Of a DNA stretch of 64,000 bases, positions 25,998-35,134 are shown piece after piece (within the stretch, counting starts at the first letter, position 1; each line of letters starts with the position of its first letter). The stretch lies in NCBI RefSeq assembly GCF_019204005.1, contig NZ_JAGSPA010000003.1:1-64000 (forward strand), given 5' to 3'. The notes beneath the pieces were generated by a model. It was not told the origin of the DNA and made no database searches. It worked only from the letters and a program-made list of their open reading frames with translations. The position numbers were made by a program, and so were the translations under genes. Origin of the DNA: Pacificimonas pallii. Its GTDB lineage: Bacteria; Pseudomonadota; Alphaproteobacteria; Sphingomonadales; Sphingomonadaceae.

Positions 25998-27311
25998 ATG
26001 AAGCGATCACGTCTTTATTGCTGCGCGGCGGCCATTTCCTTATTCGCGTGCGCGCCTCTGAACGCCGCGGACCATGCGCTGATCATCGGCGCGTCGACAT
26101 TTGAAGATCCCCGCCTGTCGCCCTATGCGCTTCCTGGTGCGGAGAAAGATGCGCGCGCAATGTTCGAAGCGGCAAGCACGCTGCTGGGCGCGGATAGCGA
26201 GATCACGGTCCTCAGCGGCGCCGACGCGACGCTTGGCGCGGTACGGGCAGGCTTTGCGCGTCTGCAGGCCCGCGCGCGCAAAGGTGACCGCGTAATGATC
26301 TATATCAGCGCCCACGGCACGCAGATCCCCGCCCTTTCGGACATGAGCGAGCAGGACGGTCTCGACGAGATATTGCTGCTTGCCGACGCGCAGCCATGGG
26401 ATAGGGATCGCCGCACCATCCCCGGCGGCCTGCGGGACGATGAACTCGGCGCGGTTCTGGCAGGGCTGCGCGCGCACGGCGTCAGCGTCTTTCTGGCGAT
26501 CGACAGCTGTACGGCGGCGGGCACCTTGAGACGTGCGAAAACTTCGGAAACCCATATGAGGCCGCGTGCCCTGCCCGCCGCCGCCCTTGCGATCCCGCGC
26601 AGCACGCGGCGCGGAGCGTTGCCGGATAGCAGCGGGTTCGCCGACGCGCGCGCTTTTGCCGGGGGCGGCCAATTCGTGGCCTTCACTGCGGGGGCAAGCG
26701 GTACGGCGGCGTGGGATACCGATACGGGCGGCCTCTTTACAGGCGCGCTGGTCGCCGCAATACATGCTGGCGGCGACACATTTCATGATGTCGCCCGGAC
26801 GATGGACAGCCACCGGCGCGCGCGTCCGCTTCGCGGTCCCGAACCTGCCCTGTCGGGTGATTTGGCCACCCCCTGGTTCTTCACCGCAGGCTCGCGCTCG
26901 CTGCTTGAAGGCGCGCAGGCGCTGCCACGCGTGGAACTGTCGGCCAGACTGACCCTGACCGGCCAACCGGATTGCGCGCGCGCGACGGATGCGCGCAGGG
27001 TCAGCACGAACGACCGCATATTGCCTCGACATTGCGACCGGGTGGACGTGCATCTGCAACAGGACGACATGGTCCGCGTGGATGCCTGGTATCTCGATAC
27101 TGGCGGCCACTATACGCCGCTGACAGAGCCTGCGGGCTATTTGACCGGGCGAAGCGGCGCAGCGCCCCTGACATTCACGTTTATCACCAAGGACCCGGTC
27201 AGTGGATTGTCCATGGCACCGGGCGAGGAACTGCTCATCTTGTTCCGCCGTGCGCTGGGCAGTGACAGCCCCGACGCCGCACAGATTATTCGGTTTCAGG
27301 TTGAGCCCTAA
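25998..27311 (+). CDS. Secreted caspase-like (peptidase C14) protein
   Basis: A 437-residue protein with a signal peptide (about 1–23) and a caspase-like p20 domain: DHALIIGASTFEDPRLSPY, GAEKDARAMFEAA, the catalytic His106 in IYISAHGTQIP and Cys171 in AIDSCTAAGTLRR. This is the fold of metacaspases and orthocaspases. A region of about 200 residues of unknown fold follows, ending in LLILFRRALGS. It overlaps by four bases, tail to tail, a lipoprotein gene, and a two-component pair follows. Substrate and role are unknown. Confidence 0.85.
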   Translation: MKRSRLYCCAAAISLFACAPLNAADHALIIGASTFEDPRLSPYALPGAEKDARAMFEAASTLLGADSEITVLSGADATLGAVRAGFARLQARARKGDRVMIYISAHGTQIPALSDMSEQDGLDEILLLADAQPWDRDRRTIPGGLRDDELGAVLAGLRAHGVSVFLAIDSCTAAGTLRRAKTSETHMRPRALPAAALAIPRSTRRGALPDSSGFADARAFAGGGQFVAFTAGASGTAAWDTDTGGLFTGALVAAIHAGGDTFHDVARTMDSHRRARPLRGPEPALSGDLATPWFFTAGSRSLLEGAQALPRVELSARLTLTGQPDCARATDARRVSTNDRILPRHCDRVDVHLQQDDMVRVDAWYLDTGGHYTPLTEPAGYLTGRSGAAPLTFTFITKDPVSGLSMAPGEELLILFRRALGSDSPDAAQIIRFQVEP

Positions 27312-27991
27312 TTTGAAATGACCACGACCTCACTGGCGACGCTGCCGCTATTTGCCAGGCTGACATCATACCGCGCCGCTGTCGCGGTCCAGCGGCACAT
27401 GGGATGATAGGTGCGCCTCGCTTCCTTGCAAATGGAGAGTTCGCCGTCGCGCACGTTCAGGTCTAGCGCCGCGTCGCCATCGCCGATCGCGGCAACGGTC
27501 ACGGCCTGACGCTGTGATGGGGTAATTCGCCAGTTGAGCGTTTCACCGGCATCCAGCCGCCGGGTGAAGCGGAGCGGACCCGCGCCCATGGTGGAAGCCA
27601 TGACGCCCTTTGGCCGGACCGCCAGCAATGTTTCGGCCATCCCGATTACGGGCGAGCCAGCGGCGGCATATGCCTTCGCTTCATTTGCCCATGCCGTGAC
27701 GAGTGGGTCGCCTGCCGCGCCGACGGTCGGCACGATATCGCTGCCCTCGAGCGATCCGGGGCGAACACCGCTATCCTGCAGGACGCGCGCGGCCACCAGC
27801 AGCGCATAAGGGTCCTCGTCCTGCCGCGCGAGCTCTGCCAGCCGCATCGCCAACGCGATACGGCCCGCGGGACTATCCTCAAGAGCGATGGCTGTATCGG
27901 CGGCGGCACCGGCTGTGCCCGGCGGCGCAGCCGGTGCGCAGGCCTGCAACGAGAGGGCGGACATCGCCGCGAATGCGAGACACTTCTTCAT
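27308..27991 (-). CDS. Unknown lipoprotein opposite caspase-like gene
   Basis: A 227-residue protein from the ATG that gives a lipoprotein signal (MKKCLAFAAMSALSLQAC, lipobox LQAC with the lipidated Cys at 18). A longer frame upstream lacks a signal and is not used. The rest is predicted as soluble and Ala-rich with some strands near the end (TAARYDVSLANSG). Family unknown. It may work with the caspase-like protein, since many such proteins occur with partners of unknown fold, but this is only proximity. Confidence 0.7.
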   Translation of the reverse strand: MKKCLAFAAMSALSLQACAPAAPPGTAGAAADTAIALEDSPAGRIALAMRLAELARQDEDPYALLVAARVLQDSGVRPGSLEGSDIVPTVGAAGDPLVTAWANEAKAYAAAGSPVIGMAETLLAVRPKGVMASTMGAGPLRFTRRLDAGETLNWRITPSQRQAVTVAAIGDGDAALDLNVRDGELSICKEARRTYHPMCRWTATAARYDVSLANSGSVASEVVVISN

Positions 27992-28094
27992 ATGGATATA
28001 CCTACGCGTATCGGCGGCAGCCTGCCACCTGAACCAACCTGACATTTTCATACGCGGCCTTTCCAACCGCGCTCACCCGCGCCAGAACGAACAC

Positions 28095-28892
28095 ATGACA
28101 GGTCGAGACGAAGTGCAGATGGATGAGCGCTTTCGGGCGCTATTCGTGGATCGCAGCGCGCTACTCCTGGAGGACGAGCCCGCCGTCGCCGGCTATCTGG
28201 CGTCCGTCCTTTCCCGTAATGGCTTCACATCCGTCGATACGGTGGCGTCAGGTGAGGACGCCGTTCGCCATGCCGGTGCACGCACCTATGACGTTCTGAT
28301 TCTGGACCGCATGACCGCCGGATTGGACGGCCTAGGCGCCTTGGCGCAGATCCGCGCGGGAGACGGGCCATCACGCCGTGCCCCCGCCCTGTTCCTGACG
28401 GCGCTCGGTTCGGAGCGGCACAAGATCGAGGGGCTTGCGGCGGGAAGCGACGACTATGCCGTGAAACCGCTGTCCGACGTTGAACTGCTTGCACGCGTTG
28501 CCGCTCTCCTTCGGCGGTTTGCCTGGGCAAAGGAGGCAGCCCCTGCCGGCCAGGACATGACGATCTCAATCGGTTCGCTGATACTCGATCCGGGAAAGAT
28601 GACAGCCGAGCTTTGCGGCCACAATCTGGATCTGACGCCGCGCGAACATTCCATTCTGCAGCTTCTGGCGCGCAATGTCGGCCTGCCCGTCACCCGCACC
28701 ATGCTGTGGTCGGAATGCTGGTCGAACTATAATTTCATGCCGGAAAACGCCGCGAATACGATTGATGTGCACATGTCCCGCCTTCGGAAAAAACTCGATC
28801 CGGCCTGCGATTGCCTGCCCGATGAACTTTGTCCAATCATTGTCTCGGTGCGCAGCCAGGGTCTCATGCTGCGTAATCTGGCGGATGACTAG
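28095..28892 (+). CDS. OmpR-family response regulator
   Basis: A 265-residue regulator from this ATG; an ATG eight codons further in is the alternative, and the open frame upstream runs through antisense of the lipoprotein gene. The receiver domain has the acidic pair EDE, the phospho-acceptor Asp near 71 in LILDRMTAGLDG and the Lys in AVKPLS. The winged helix shows LTPREHSILQLLARN and NTIDVHMSRLRKKLDP. A Cys-containing insert (CDCLPDELCP) lies before the last strand. It is followed after six bases by its kinase. Confidence 0.9.
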   Translation: MTGRDEVQMDERFRALFVDRSALLLEDEPAVAGYLASVLSRNGFTSVDTVASGEDAVRHAGARTYDVLILDRMTAGLDGLGALAQIRAGDGPSRRAPALFLTALGSERHKIEGLAAGSDDYAVKPLSDVELLARVAALLRRFAWAKEAAPAGQDMTISIGSLILDPGKMTAELCGHNLDLTPREHSILQLLARNVGLPVTRTMLWSECWSNYNFMPENAANTIDVHMSRLRKKLDPACDCLPDELCPIIVSVRSQGLMLRNLADD

Positions 28893-28898
28893 CCAGAC

Positions 28899-30224
28899 AT
28901 GGCACCGCTGAAACTGCCCCTGAGGACAGGGCTGCTGCTTGCCCTGTTTTCCGCCCTCGCGCTTGGCATTTCGATCGGCGGCCTCGTCCTGGTGGACAGG
29001 GAGGCACGGCGGCTTGAGGCCGCGACCGGCGCCGCTCGAGACCTTGCCGAAATCGAAGCGAAGTTGCCCGGCGCGCTCGCCGACCCGCAATCGGGTCCGC
29101 TCGTTGCGAGCGCGCTTGCCGAAATCGGTCAACTGGCTGGCGAGACGCAGCAGCCTCGTTTTATCTTTCTGCGCGGCGCGGACGGTACGGTACGCGGCGA
29201 AACGGCGATCTGGCCCACGGACGCGCGCCCATATCAGGAAAAATATCAATTATTTACGGCGCGCGGAGTGCCGGCGGCGGGGGTTGCGCGGCGGCTGGGA
29301 GATGGCGCCGAACTTCTGATTGGCCGACCTGTGCCGGGCAGCGCGCCGGTGCGAACATCACTGACCATCTGGGGGCTTGCCGCGGCCGTGCTGCTGCTCG
29401 GTCTCAGCGCCGCGACAGGCATTACCATCAGCCGGCAAACCACACGCCGCATCGCGCGCATGAATGCGCTGTGCGAACGCGTGGAGGAGGGCGATGTCGA
29501 TGCGCGCCTGCCCGAAGAGGCACCGGTTGATGAGCTGGAGCAGCTTGGGCGTCACATGAACCGGATGCTTGAAGAGCTGGCCCGGCGCCTGGATGCGCTG
29601 CGAAGCGCCTCCGATAATCTGGCGCACGACCTTCGCACGCCGCTCAGCCGTGTGCAGGGCCATTTGTCACGCGTCGAATCCCTGGCGCTGAAATCGGATA
29701 ATGTCAGCGCCGCCGAAGAGGCTGCGCTCGCATCCATCGAACTGGACCGGCTAATGCGGGCGTTCAACGCGCTGCTGGACCTGAGGGAGATCGAAACCGA
29801 ACCCACCAGCCCACCGCAATTTTTCGATCTCGCGCTTGTGATCGCTGACGCGGTCGAACTGCACGAGGCGGTCGCGGAGGATCAGAAAGGCGTCCGCATC
29901 GAAAGGAGGGTCGCGCCGTGCCGCATGCGCGGCCATGCCTCGCTGGTCCTGCGCGCGGTGGCGAACCTCGTCGACAATGCGGTAAAAGTCAGCCCCCGCG
30001 GCGCGGTAGTCCTTGTCGAGAGCGATTGCGATGCGCGCGAAGTCCGCATTCGCGTCATTGACGAAGGGCCCGGTTTTCCGTCCTTTTCGCGATCTCCATC
30101 AACGCTCGGCGGCCACGGCATCGGTCTCAGCATCGTCCGCGCCGTCGCCCGCAGGCACGGCGGCAGACTGGAAACGGCATCGGGTGCGACGGGGGCAACC
30201 GTCACGCTTATCCTACGCAAATAG
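28899..30224 (+). CDS. Sensor histidine kinase
   Basis: A 441-residue membrane kinase. Transmembrane helices lie near 10–32 and 155–177, around a periplasmic region of about 120 residues. A HAMP domain follows (MNALCERVEEGDVDARLP), then the H-box LAHDLRTPLSR (His243) and the ATPase domain (ANLVDNAVKVSP, DEGPGFP, GGHGIGLSIV). It is co-transcribed with the OmpR-type regulator six bases upstream. Confidence 0.92.
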   Translation: MAPLKLPLRTGLLLALFSALALGISIGGLVLVDREARRLEAATGAARDLAEIEAKLPGALADPQSGPLVASALAEIGQLAGETQQPRFIFLRGADGTVRGETAIWPTDARPYQEKYQLFTARGVPAAGVARRLGDGAELLIGRPVPGSAPVRTSLTIWGLAAAVLLLGLSAATGITISRQTTRRIARMNALCERVEEGDVDARLPEEAPVDELEQLGRHMNRMLEELARRLDALRSASDNLAHDLRTPLSRVQGHLSRVESLALKSDNVSAAEEAALASIELDRLMRAFNALLDLREIETEPTSPPQFFDLALVIADAVELHEAVAEDQKGVRIERRVAPCRMRGHASLVLRAVANLVDNAVKVSPRGAVVLVESDCDAREVRIRVIDEGPGFPSFSRSPSTLGGHGIGLSIVRAVARRHGGRLETASGATGATVTLILRK

Positions 30225-30342
30225 GTTTGCGGGCGGTCCGTGACCGTTATTGATGATCATGGCCTGCACATGCGGCGCGGCGCCCACATTGTCCGGTGGA
30301 CTCCAGGCCTTTCGCCATATCGTATGAAGGCAAAGGCGATGA

Positions 30343-30417
30343 TGGTGGGCCCGGAGGGACTCGAACCCCCAACCTAGCCGTTATGAGCAGCCAGCTCTAC
30401 CATTGAGCTACAGGCCC
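30343..30417 (-). tRNA. tRNA with CAT anticodon, probably tRNA-Ile2
   Basis: On the minus strand: acceptor GGGCCTG pairs with CGGGCCC (one G-T pair), D arm GCTCAATGGTAGAGC, anticodon loop CTCATAA with anticodon CAT, T arm GGGTTCGAGTCCC, and an encoded CCA. The acceptor sequence resembles alphaproteobacterial tRNA-Ile2 (C34 changed to lysidine) more than elongator or initiator Met, as recalled; elongator Met cannot be excluded. Confidence 0.85.
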
Positions 30418-30435
30418 CACCGGGCGGCAGCGGTG

Positions 30436-31473
30436 TTACCCGGTGCCTTCCGCCCGAGGCGTGTTGCGCAGGCGGCTGGCGGAGTCAATTACCTCTTCGC
30501 AGCTGACAGGTTCCACACCGCACCGCCGTAAACGGCCAAGCACGGCGTCGAACCAGCCAAAGAACTTCGACAGGTCGCTGGCATCGCGTACATAAGGCGT
30601 GTGTCCAGGTTCAACGGACGGGGAATGAAAACTGATCGAGATGATCTGATTTCCCTCGTCGATCATCTGCTGAACGGCATCGACCGCTTCATCGGCAGGT
30701 ATCCCCTCCGGCGTCAGGGCGATGCGGCTGAGCAGGCGGCCGCGTGACAGGAACCCGTTCAGGTGCGGGACCCGGTTTGCCATGCGAAAAGCGGCTTCCC
30801 CAAAACCCCGCAGACCGCCTGTGAAGGCGCTCGACAGGGGCAGCTCCAGCAGGCGCTGCTCCGGCCCGGTCCAGTAAGGCATCGGTTCGATACCCCGGAA
30901 GCTCGGTCCGCCGCTGTCGCTATAGTCAAAAAACGGCCGTACCGAGACGTCCAGGCGGAAGCCAAGTTCATCGAGCAGCGCTTCGGTATTCGGCCCGACG
31001 CCGTAGCGTCCGGCGCGATAAACCAGAGGACGATTGCCGAAGCCCTTTTCAATCGCATCGCTCAGCGCCTCGATCTTTGCGCGTTCGACCGCCTTTGGCA
31101 GGTTGCCGGGGAAGCTGTTCTTTTCGACGACTTTTTCGATAAAGGGCGGATTGACCCATGGGTGGAGCTGCGCGCCAATGGTCGCGCCGCCATCCTCCTG
31201 AAATCCGCTGAGGACTTCGATGGCGTCGGGGTCTGTCGCCACGGGATAGTCAACCAGATAGGCCGGCTTCGCCCCGTAACTGCGCATCAGATTGTGAATT
31301 TCGGGCAGCGCCCTTACCGCCTTTACATCGGTGGCGTCACGGCGGCGCGGCTGAGACCAGTCAAATTCCTCTTCGGTATCGACGAAGATCAGGAAACGCT
31401 GCCCGAACGTGTCCGGGAAGCGAATATATTGTTCCGCGCGCGGTGCAAACATGCGGTGGTTATATGGCGGCAT
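30436..31473 (-). CDS. WalW-like polysaccharide deacetylase family protein
   Basis: A 345-residue cytoplasmic-type protein of the polysaccharide deacetylase (NodB-fold) superfamily, similar to WalW proteins of sphingomonads. Metal-binding candidates are in FVDTEEEFDW and in GAQLHPWVNPP, with RAGRYGVGPNTEALLDELGF as motif 3 and SISFHSPSVEPGHTPYV near the end. An ATG seven codons in is an alternative start. It lies directly downstream of the Wza-like gene, so it likely belongs to capsule synthesis or modification. Confidence 0.8.
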   Translation of the reverse strand: MPPYNHRMFAPRAEQYIRFPDTFGQRFLIFVDTEEEFDWSQPRRRDATDVKAVRALPEIHNLMRSYGAKPAYLVDYPVATDPDAIEVLSGFQEDGGATIGAQLHPWVNPPFIEKVVEKNSFPGNLPKAVERAKIEALSDAIEKGFGNRPLVYRAGRYGVGPNTEALLDELGFRLDVSVRPFFDYSDSGGPSFRGIEPMPYWTGPEQRLLELPLSSAFTGGLRGFGEAAFRMANRVPHLNGFLSRGRLLSRIALTPEGIPADEAVDAVQQMIDEGNQIISISFHSPSVEPGHTPYVRDASDLSKFFGWFDAVLGRLRRCGVEPVSCEEVIDSASRLRNTPRAEGTG

Positions 31474-31484
31474 CGGTTAATGGA

Positions 31485-32594
31485 CTACCGTGTTATTTCG
31501 CGGATCGCGAAAACCGGTGAAAACAGGCGATTGATAATATCAACCAGCTTCGTCGGGCGATTCGCGGCGGCCGATGCGACGTAGATCAGGTCGTCATCGC
31601 GCATCTGGAAACGCTGGGCGAGGAAATAGCCTGACGGCCGGAGCAGATCGACGCTGTAGATCGTCGGGCGCTCGGGATCATCGCGAAAGACGAAAACCGC
31701 GCTGGGATCGGCCAGATTTTCGGCTGGGCCGCCTGCCCGTGCAACCGCCTCTGCCAGCGTCACCGTCGGCGCTTCGAAACGGATTTCACGCACGCTGTTA
31801 AGCGCGCCAAAGGCCGTGATCGTACGAATATAGGGCACGAGTTCGATTCGGTCACCGGGCTGCAGCAACAGGTCGGCGGCGCTGCCGCTTTCAATCGCCA
31901 TCAACGGCAATTCCACCATCCGGCCATCCCTGCGGAAGCGCAGCGCCACATCCTGCGGAGCGGCGGCAGGACCGCCCATCAGCACCAGCGCATCGAGCAA
32001 CCGCTCGTTCGCCGCGCTCAGGTCAAAGCGGCCCTGACGGTTGACGAGTCCACCGAACAGCACAGAATTCGTTAGATTGCGGACGACCTGAACCTGCACC
32101 TGCGGCTGCTGGCTAAGCCCGCGATAGGCGCGTTCGATCCGTGTTGCCGCCTCCACAGGCGTAAGTCCGGCGATCGCGACATCACCAGCAAATGGCAAAG
32201 TAACGCGGCCGTCCCGCTGCACCTCCAGCGCGCTGATCTTGTTGGCGCGCGCAGACGCGTCGAACATGCTACCGCCGCCAGGCCGCATCTGTATATTGGA
32301 AGAGAACAGGGCCGCGCCCACTTCGTACAGCAGGACATCCACCATGTCGCCCGCGCCGATTCGCCGATTGTCCACGGCCGGCCGAGCGAGCGCCGCAAGA
32401 TCGGCCGCACCGCTGCGCGGCATCGCCATTGCACTTACATTCCGCGCCGTAAGTTCAACGATCTGATACCCGATGGCGGCGGCGGCCTGTTTCTCGGTCA
32501 GGATTTCATTCGCCGTGGGACCGCGCGTGGGCAGGGTCGAACACGCCGTTATCAAGAACGACAGGGCGGCAATACTCAGAAGGCGCACGAACAT
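31485..32594 (-). CDS. Wza-like polysaccharide export lipoprotein
   Basis: An outer-membrane polysaccharide export protein of 369 residues. The signal ends in the lipobox LITAC (Cys18). The polysaccharide export domain (about 70–165: DMVDVLLYEVGAAL, GRVTLPFAGDVAIAGLTPVEAATRI) is followed by two SLBB-type domains (NSVLFGGLVNRQGRFDL and GDRIELVPYIRTITAFGALN). It forms the outer-membrane channel for capsule. It is divergent from the KpsT-like ATPase gene, with 37 bases between. Confidence 0.88.
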   Translation of the reverse strand: MFVRLLSIAALSFLITACSTLPTRGPTANEILTEKQAAAAIGYQIVELTARNVSAMAMPRSGAADLAALARPAVDNRRIGAGDMVDVLLYEVGAALFSSNIQMRPGGGSMFDASARANKISALEVQRDGRVTLPFAGDVAIAGLTPVEAATRIERAYRGLSQQPQVQVQVVRNLTNSVLFGGLVNRQGRFDLSAANERLLDALVLMGGPAAAPQDVALRFRRDGRMVELPLMAIESGSAADLLLQPGDRIELVPYIRTITAFGALNSVREIRFEAPTVTLAEAVARAGGPAENLADPSAVFVFRDDPERPTIYSVDLLRPSGYFLAQRFQMRDDDLIYVASAAANRPTKLVDIINRLFSPVFAIREITR

Positions 32595-32631
32595 GGTCTT
32601 TCCCCTCCCTCAAGCGTAAAGCGTAGCCACC

Positions 32632-33288
32632 ATGATTCGGCTACAGAATGTCACGAAGAGCTACAAGCTAAAGGGTTTCACCAAGCCCGTACTGCACGGC
32701 GTCGACCTGCTGATCCAGCCCGGCGACAGCATCGGCATCATGGGCGCGAATGGCGCAGGAAAATCCACGCTGATGCGGATCTTGGGCGGCGTCGAACGAC
32801 CGACCGGCGGGCATATTCATCGCGGTATGAGTACCAGCTGGCCGCTTGGCTATGGCTCCTGCTTCCAAAGCAGCCTCACGGGCGCCGACAATGCGCGTTT
32901 CATCGCGCGCATCTATCGCCGCGATCCCGGCGCACTGATCCGGTTCGTCGAAGAGTTTGCCGAACTGGGTCCGTTCCTGCGTCAGCCGGTCAGAACCTAT
33001 TCCGCAGGCATGAATGCCCGTCTGGCGTTCGGCATCAGCCTGGCCATCGATTTCGACTGCTATCTGGTCGACGAAATCACGGCGGCGGGCGATGCCCGGT
33101 TCCGCGAACGCAGCCATGCCGCGCTGAGCGAACGGGCTGAGAACCGGACGCTTGTCATGGTCAGCCATGATCCCGGTACGCTGAGCACCTACTGCCGCAC
33201 CGGCGCGGTTCTGGAACATGGCCGTCTTGTGCTGTTCGACAGCGTTGAAGAGGCCGTGATCCGTCATATGGAATTGCAGGCGGCGTGA
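32632..33288 (+). CDS. KpsT-like capsule export ATPase
   Basis: A 218-residue ABC ATPase of the polysaccharide export type. The Walker A is GANGAGKSTL, the signature region is TYSAGMNARLAFG (the non-canonical signature of KpsT/BexA proteins) and the Walker B is CYLVDEITAAGD. It would drive export of a capsule polysaccharide with a KpsM-type permease. No permease gene lies in the neighbourhood. Confidence 0.88.
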   Translation: MIRLQNVTKSYKLKGFTKPVLHGVDLLIQPGDSIGIMGANGAGKSTLMRILGGVERPTGGHIHRGMSTSWPLGYGSCFQSSLTGADNARFIARIYRRDPGALIRFVEEFAELGPFLRQPVRTYSAGMNARLAFGISLAIDFDCYLVDEITAAGDARFRERSHAALSERAENRTLVMVSHDPGTLSTYCRTGAVLEHGRLVLFDSVEEAVIRHMELQAA

Positions 33289-33386
33289 GCAGCGCCTGGT
33301 AGATGGTCTCAACAATGAAGACTCGCGATTCCGCGTGAACACGGTGACATCTTAAACTCGCTTCTTAATGCCGACGCCCTGAATCT

Positions 33387-33417
33387 CATCATCCCGAGCG
33401 AAGTCGAGGGATGATGC
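33387..33417. repeat. Dispersed palindromic repeat, variant copy
   Basis: CATCATCCCGAGCGAAGTCGAGGGATGATG-type sequence, itself an inverted repeat, related to the arms at 13723 and 15294. It lies between the convergent kpsT-like and kdsA genes. Confidence 0.65.
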
Positions 33418-33451
33418 GGACCTGCGTTTGACTGAGGTTCGAGATGACGGC

Positions 33452-34309
33452 TCACGAGCGGATGGAGGCGTCCTGCCTCTCCTCAAAGGGCAGCGACTTT
33501 ACCATGGCGTCAAGGTCGATCAGCCGCGCCAGCAAATCGTCAAGCCTGTCCAGCGGCCAGCTATTCGGGCCGTCGGATAAGGCCGTATCGGGGTCCGGAT
33601 GGGTTTCCATGAAGAGGCCGCTGATACCGGCGGCGACGGCGGCGCGCGCCAGCACCGGTACGGCGGAGCGGTCCCCGCCGCTCTTCGCCCCCTGCCCGCC
33701 GGGCCGCTGCGCCGAATGCGTCGCGTCGAAAATCACCGGACAACCCGTCTCGCGCATGTTCGCGAGGCTTCGCATGTCCACCACCAGATTATGATAGCCA
33801 AACGCCGTTCCGCGCTCCGTCAGCAGGATGGGCGCGTGGTCCGTGGCGGCGGCGGCCCGTGCCTTTGCAATCATGGGCAATGTGTCGGCGGGCGCCATGA
33901 ACTGCGCCTTCTTGATGTTGACCGGCAGGCCGGTTTCGACGGCAGCGGCGATCAGGTCGCTCTGACGGGACAGAAACGCCGGAATCTGCAATATATCGGC
34001 GATGTCCGCCACTTCGGCGACCTGCGCCGTCTCGTGCACATCGGTGAGAAGCGGCAAGCCGGTCTCTGCACGCACCTTGTCCAATATGCGGAGACCTTCC
34101 GCCATGCCAGGGCCGCGGTAGGAATCGTGCGCCGTACGATTCGCCTTGTCGAAGCTGGATTTGTAGATCAGCAGTACATCGCGTTTCCGGGCAATCCCGG
34201 CCAGCGCCTCACCCGTGCGCAGCGCCATGTCCTCGCTTTCGATCACGCAGGGACCGGCAATCAGGAAGAGCGGCCGGTCGATGCCGACGTCATGCCCGCA
34301 CAATCGCAT
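33452..34309 (-). CDS. kdsA: 3-deoxy-8-phosphooctulonate (Kdo-8-P) synthase
   Basis: KdsA of 285 residues, which condenses phosphoenolpyruvate with arabinose 5-phosphate. Diagnostic stretches are [50 protein letters not shown] and [14 protein letters not shown]. The start overlaps the kdsB stop by one base (TGATG). Kdo made here would feed CMP-Kdo synthesis by the gene just upstream, most likely for a capsule linker. Confidence 0.95.
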   Translation of the reverse strand: MRLCGHDVGIDRPLFLIAGPCVIESEDMALRTGEALAGIARKRDVLLIYKSSFDKANRTAHDSYRGPGMAEGLRILDKVRAETGLPLLTDVHETAQVAEVADIADILQIPAFLSRQSDLIAAAVETGLPVNIKKAQFMAPADTLPMIAKARAAAATDHAPILLTERGTAFGYHNLVVDMRSLANMRETGCPVIFDATHSAQRPGGQGAKSGGDRSAVPVLARAAVAAGISGLFMETHPDPDTALSDGPNSWPLDRLDDLLARLIDLDAMVKSLPFEERQDASIRS

Positions 34310-35028
34310 CAGGACATGCCCTGGGCAGCCAGTGCCGCCTCCACAATGGACACGTCTTCGGGATTGTTGACCTCCCAGAAGGCGCCGGGCGCGTCGATCT
34401 CAACTGCGTCGACGCGCATGCCAGCATGCAGAAAGCGTAGCTGCTCAAGCCCCTCGGCGCGCTCCGCTGATGACATGGTGAGGCCAGGATAGGCCATCAG
34501 CGCCTCTCGCCGATAGGCATAGACGCCAAGGTGAAGGTAGATCGGTATTTCCTTATCGCGCTCAACGCCAAAGGGAAGCAGATGCTTGGAAAAATACAGC
34601 GCCCGTCCCTCCGCATCGGCGAGGACGCAGGTACCGCCGACGCGCCCCTCCGCCGCGTCGGCGATCAGGCGCGCGCGTACGTCGTCGCGCGCCCTGAACA
34701 TCGGCGTGGACATGCACGCCTTCGGCCGATCGCGCAGTCTATCCAATAAGGCCGGTATCGCACCGCGCGGCGTCAGCGGCGAGTCGCCCTGTAAATTCAC
34801 GATCATGTCAGCATGCGGCAGCAGCGCCAGCGCGGCGGCGCACCGCTCGGTGCCGTTGCGGCAATCCGCGGGCGTCATCAACACGTCGGCGCCAAATGCG
34901 CGCGCCGCATCGGCGATGCGCGTGTCGTCGGTCACCACATGGACGTCAGCATCGTCCGCCGAGGCACACGCAGCCTCCCATGTCCGCTGGATCAATGATT
35001 TACCTGAACCGTCAGCCCCGGAAAGCAT
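34309..35028 (-). CDS. kdsB: CMP-Kdo synthetase with unusual 5' end
   Basis: 3-deoxy-manno-octulosonate cytidylyltransferase. From the first in-frame ATG it has 239 residues, with [33 protein letters not shown] and [14 protein letters not shown]. The conserved N-terminus needed for CTP binding (IPARYQSQRFPGKPLA) is encoded in the same frame upstream of this ATG, at about 35029–35076. The frame is open back to a TGA at 35110–35112, yet that part has no ATG, GTG or TTG. The true start is therefore a rare codon (CTG at 35079, ATC at 35094 or ACG at 35109) or there is a small indel. It follows the HlyD-like gene in an apparent operon and overlaps kdsA. Confidence 0.85.
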   Translation of the reverse strand: MLSGADGSGKSLIQRTWEAACASADDADVHVVTDDTRIADAARAFGADVLMTPADCRNGTERCAAALALLPHADMIVNLQGDSPLTPRGAIPALLDRLRDRPKACMSTPMFRARDDVRARLIADAAEGRVGGTCVLADAEGRALYFSKHLLPFGVERDKEIPIYLHLGVYAYRREALMAYPGLTMSSAERAEGLEQLRFLHAGMRVDAVEIDAPGAFWEVNNPEDVSIVEAALAAQGMS

Positions 35029-35134
35029 CGCCAGCGGCTTCCCCGGGAAACGCTGTGACTGGTAGCGCGCCGGGATCAGGATACAGGTAGAGATCGCGCG
35101 ACCTTTCGTTCATCAACGCCCGGACATATGGCCA

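Noticed and set aside
31485-35112. Kdo genes as part of a lipopolysaccharide core locus
   Set aside because: No lpx, waa or heptosyltransferase genes are near; the neighbours are capsule and type I export genes.
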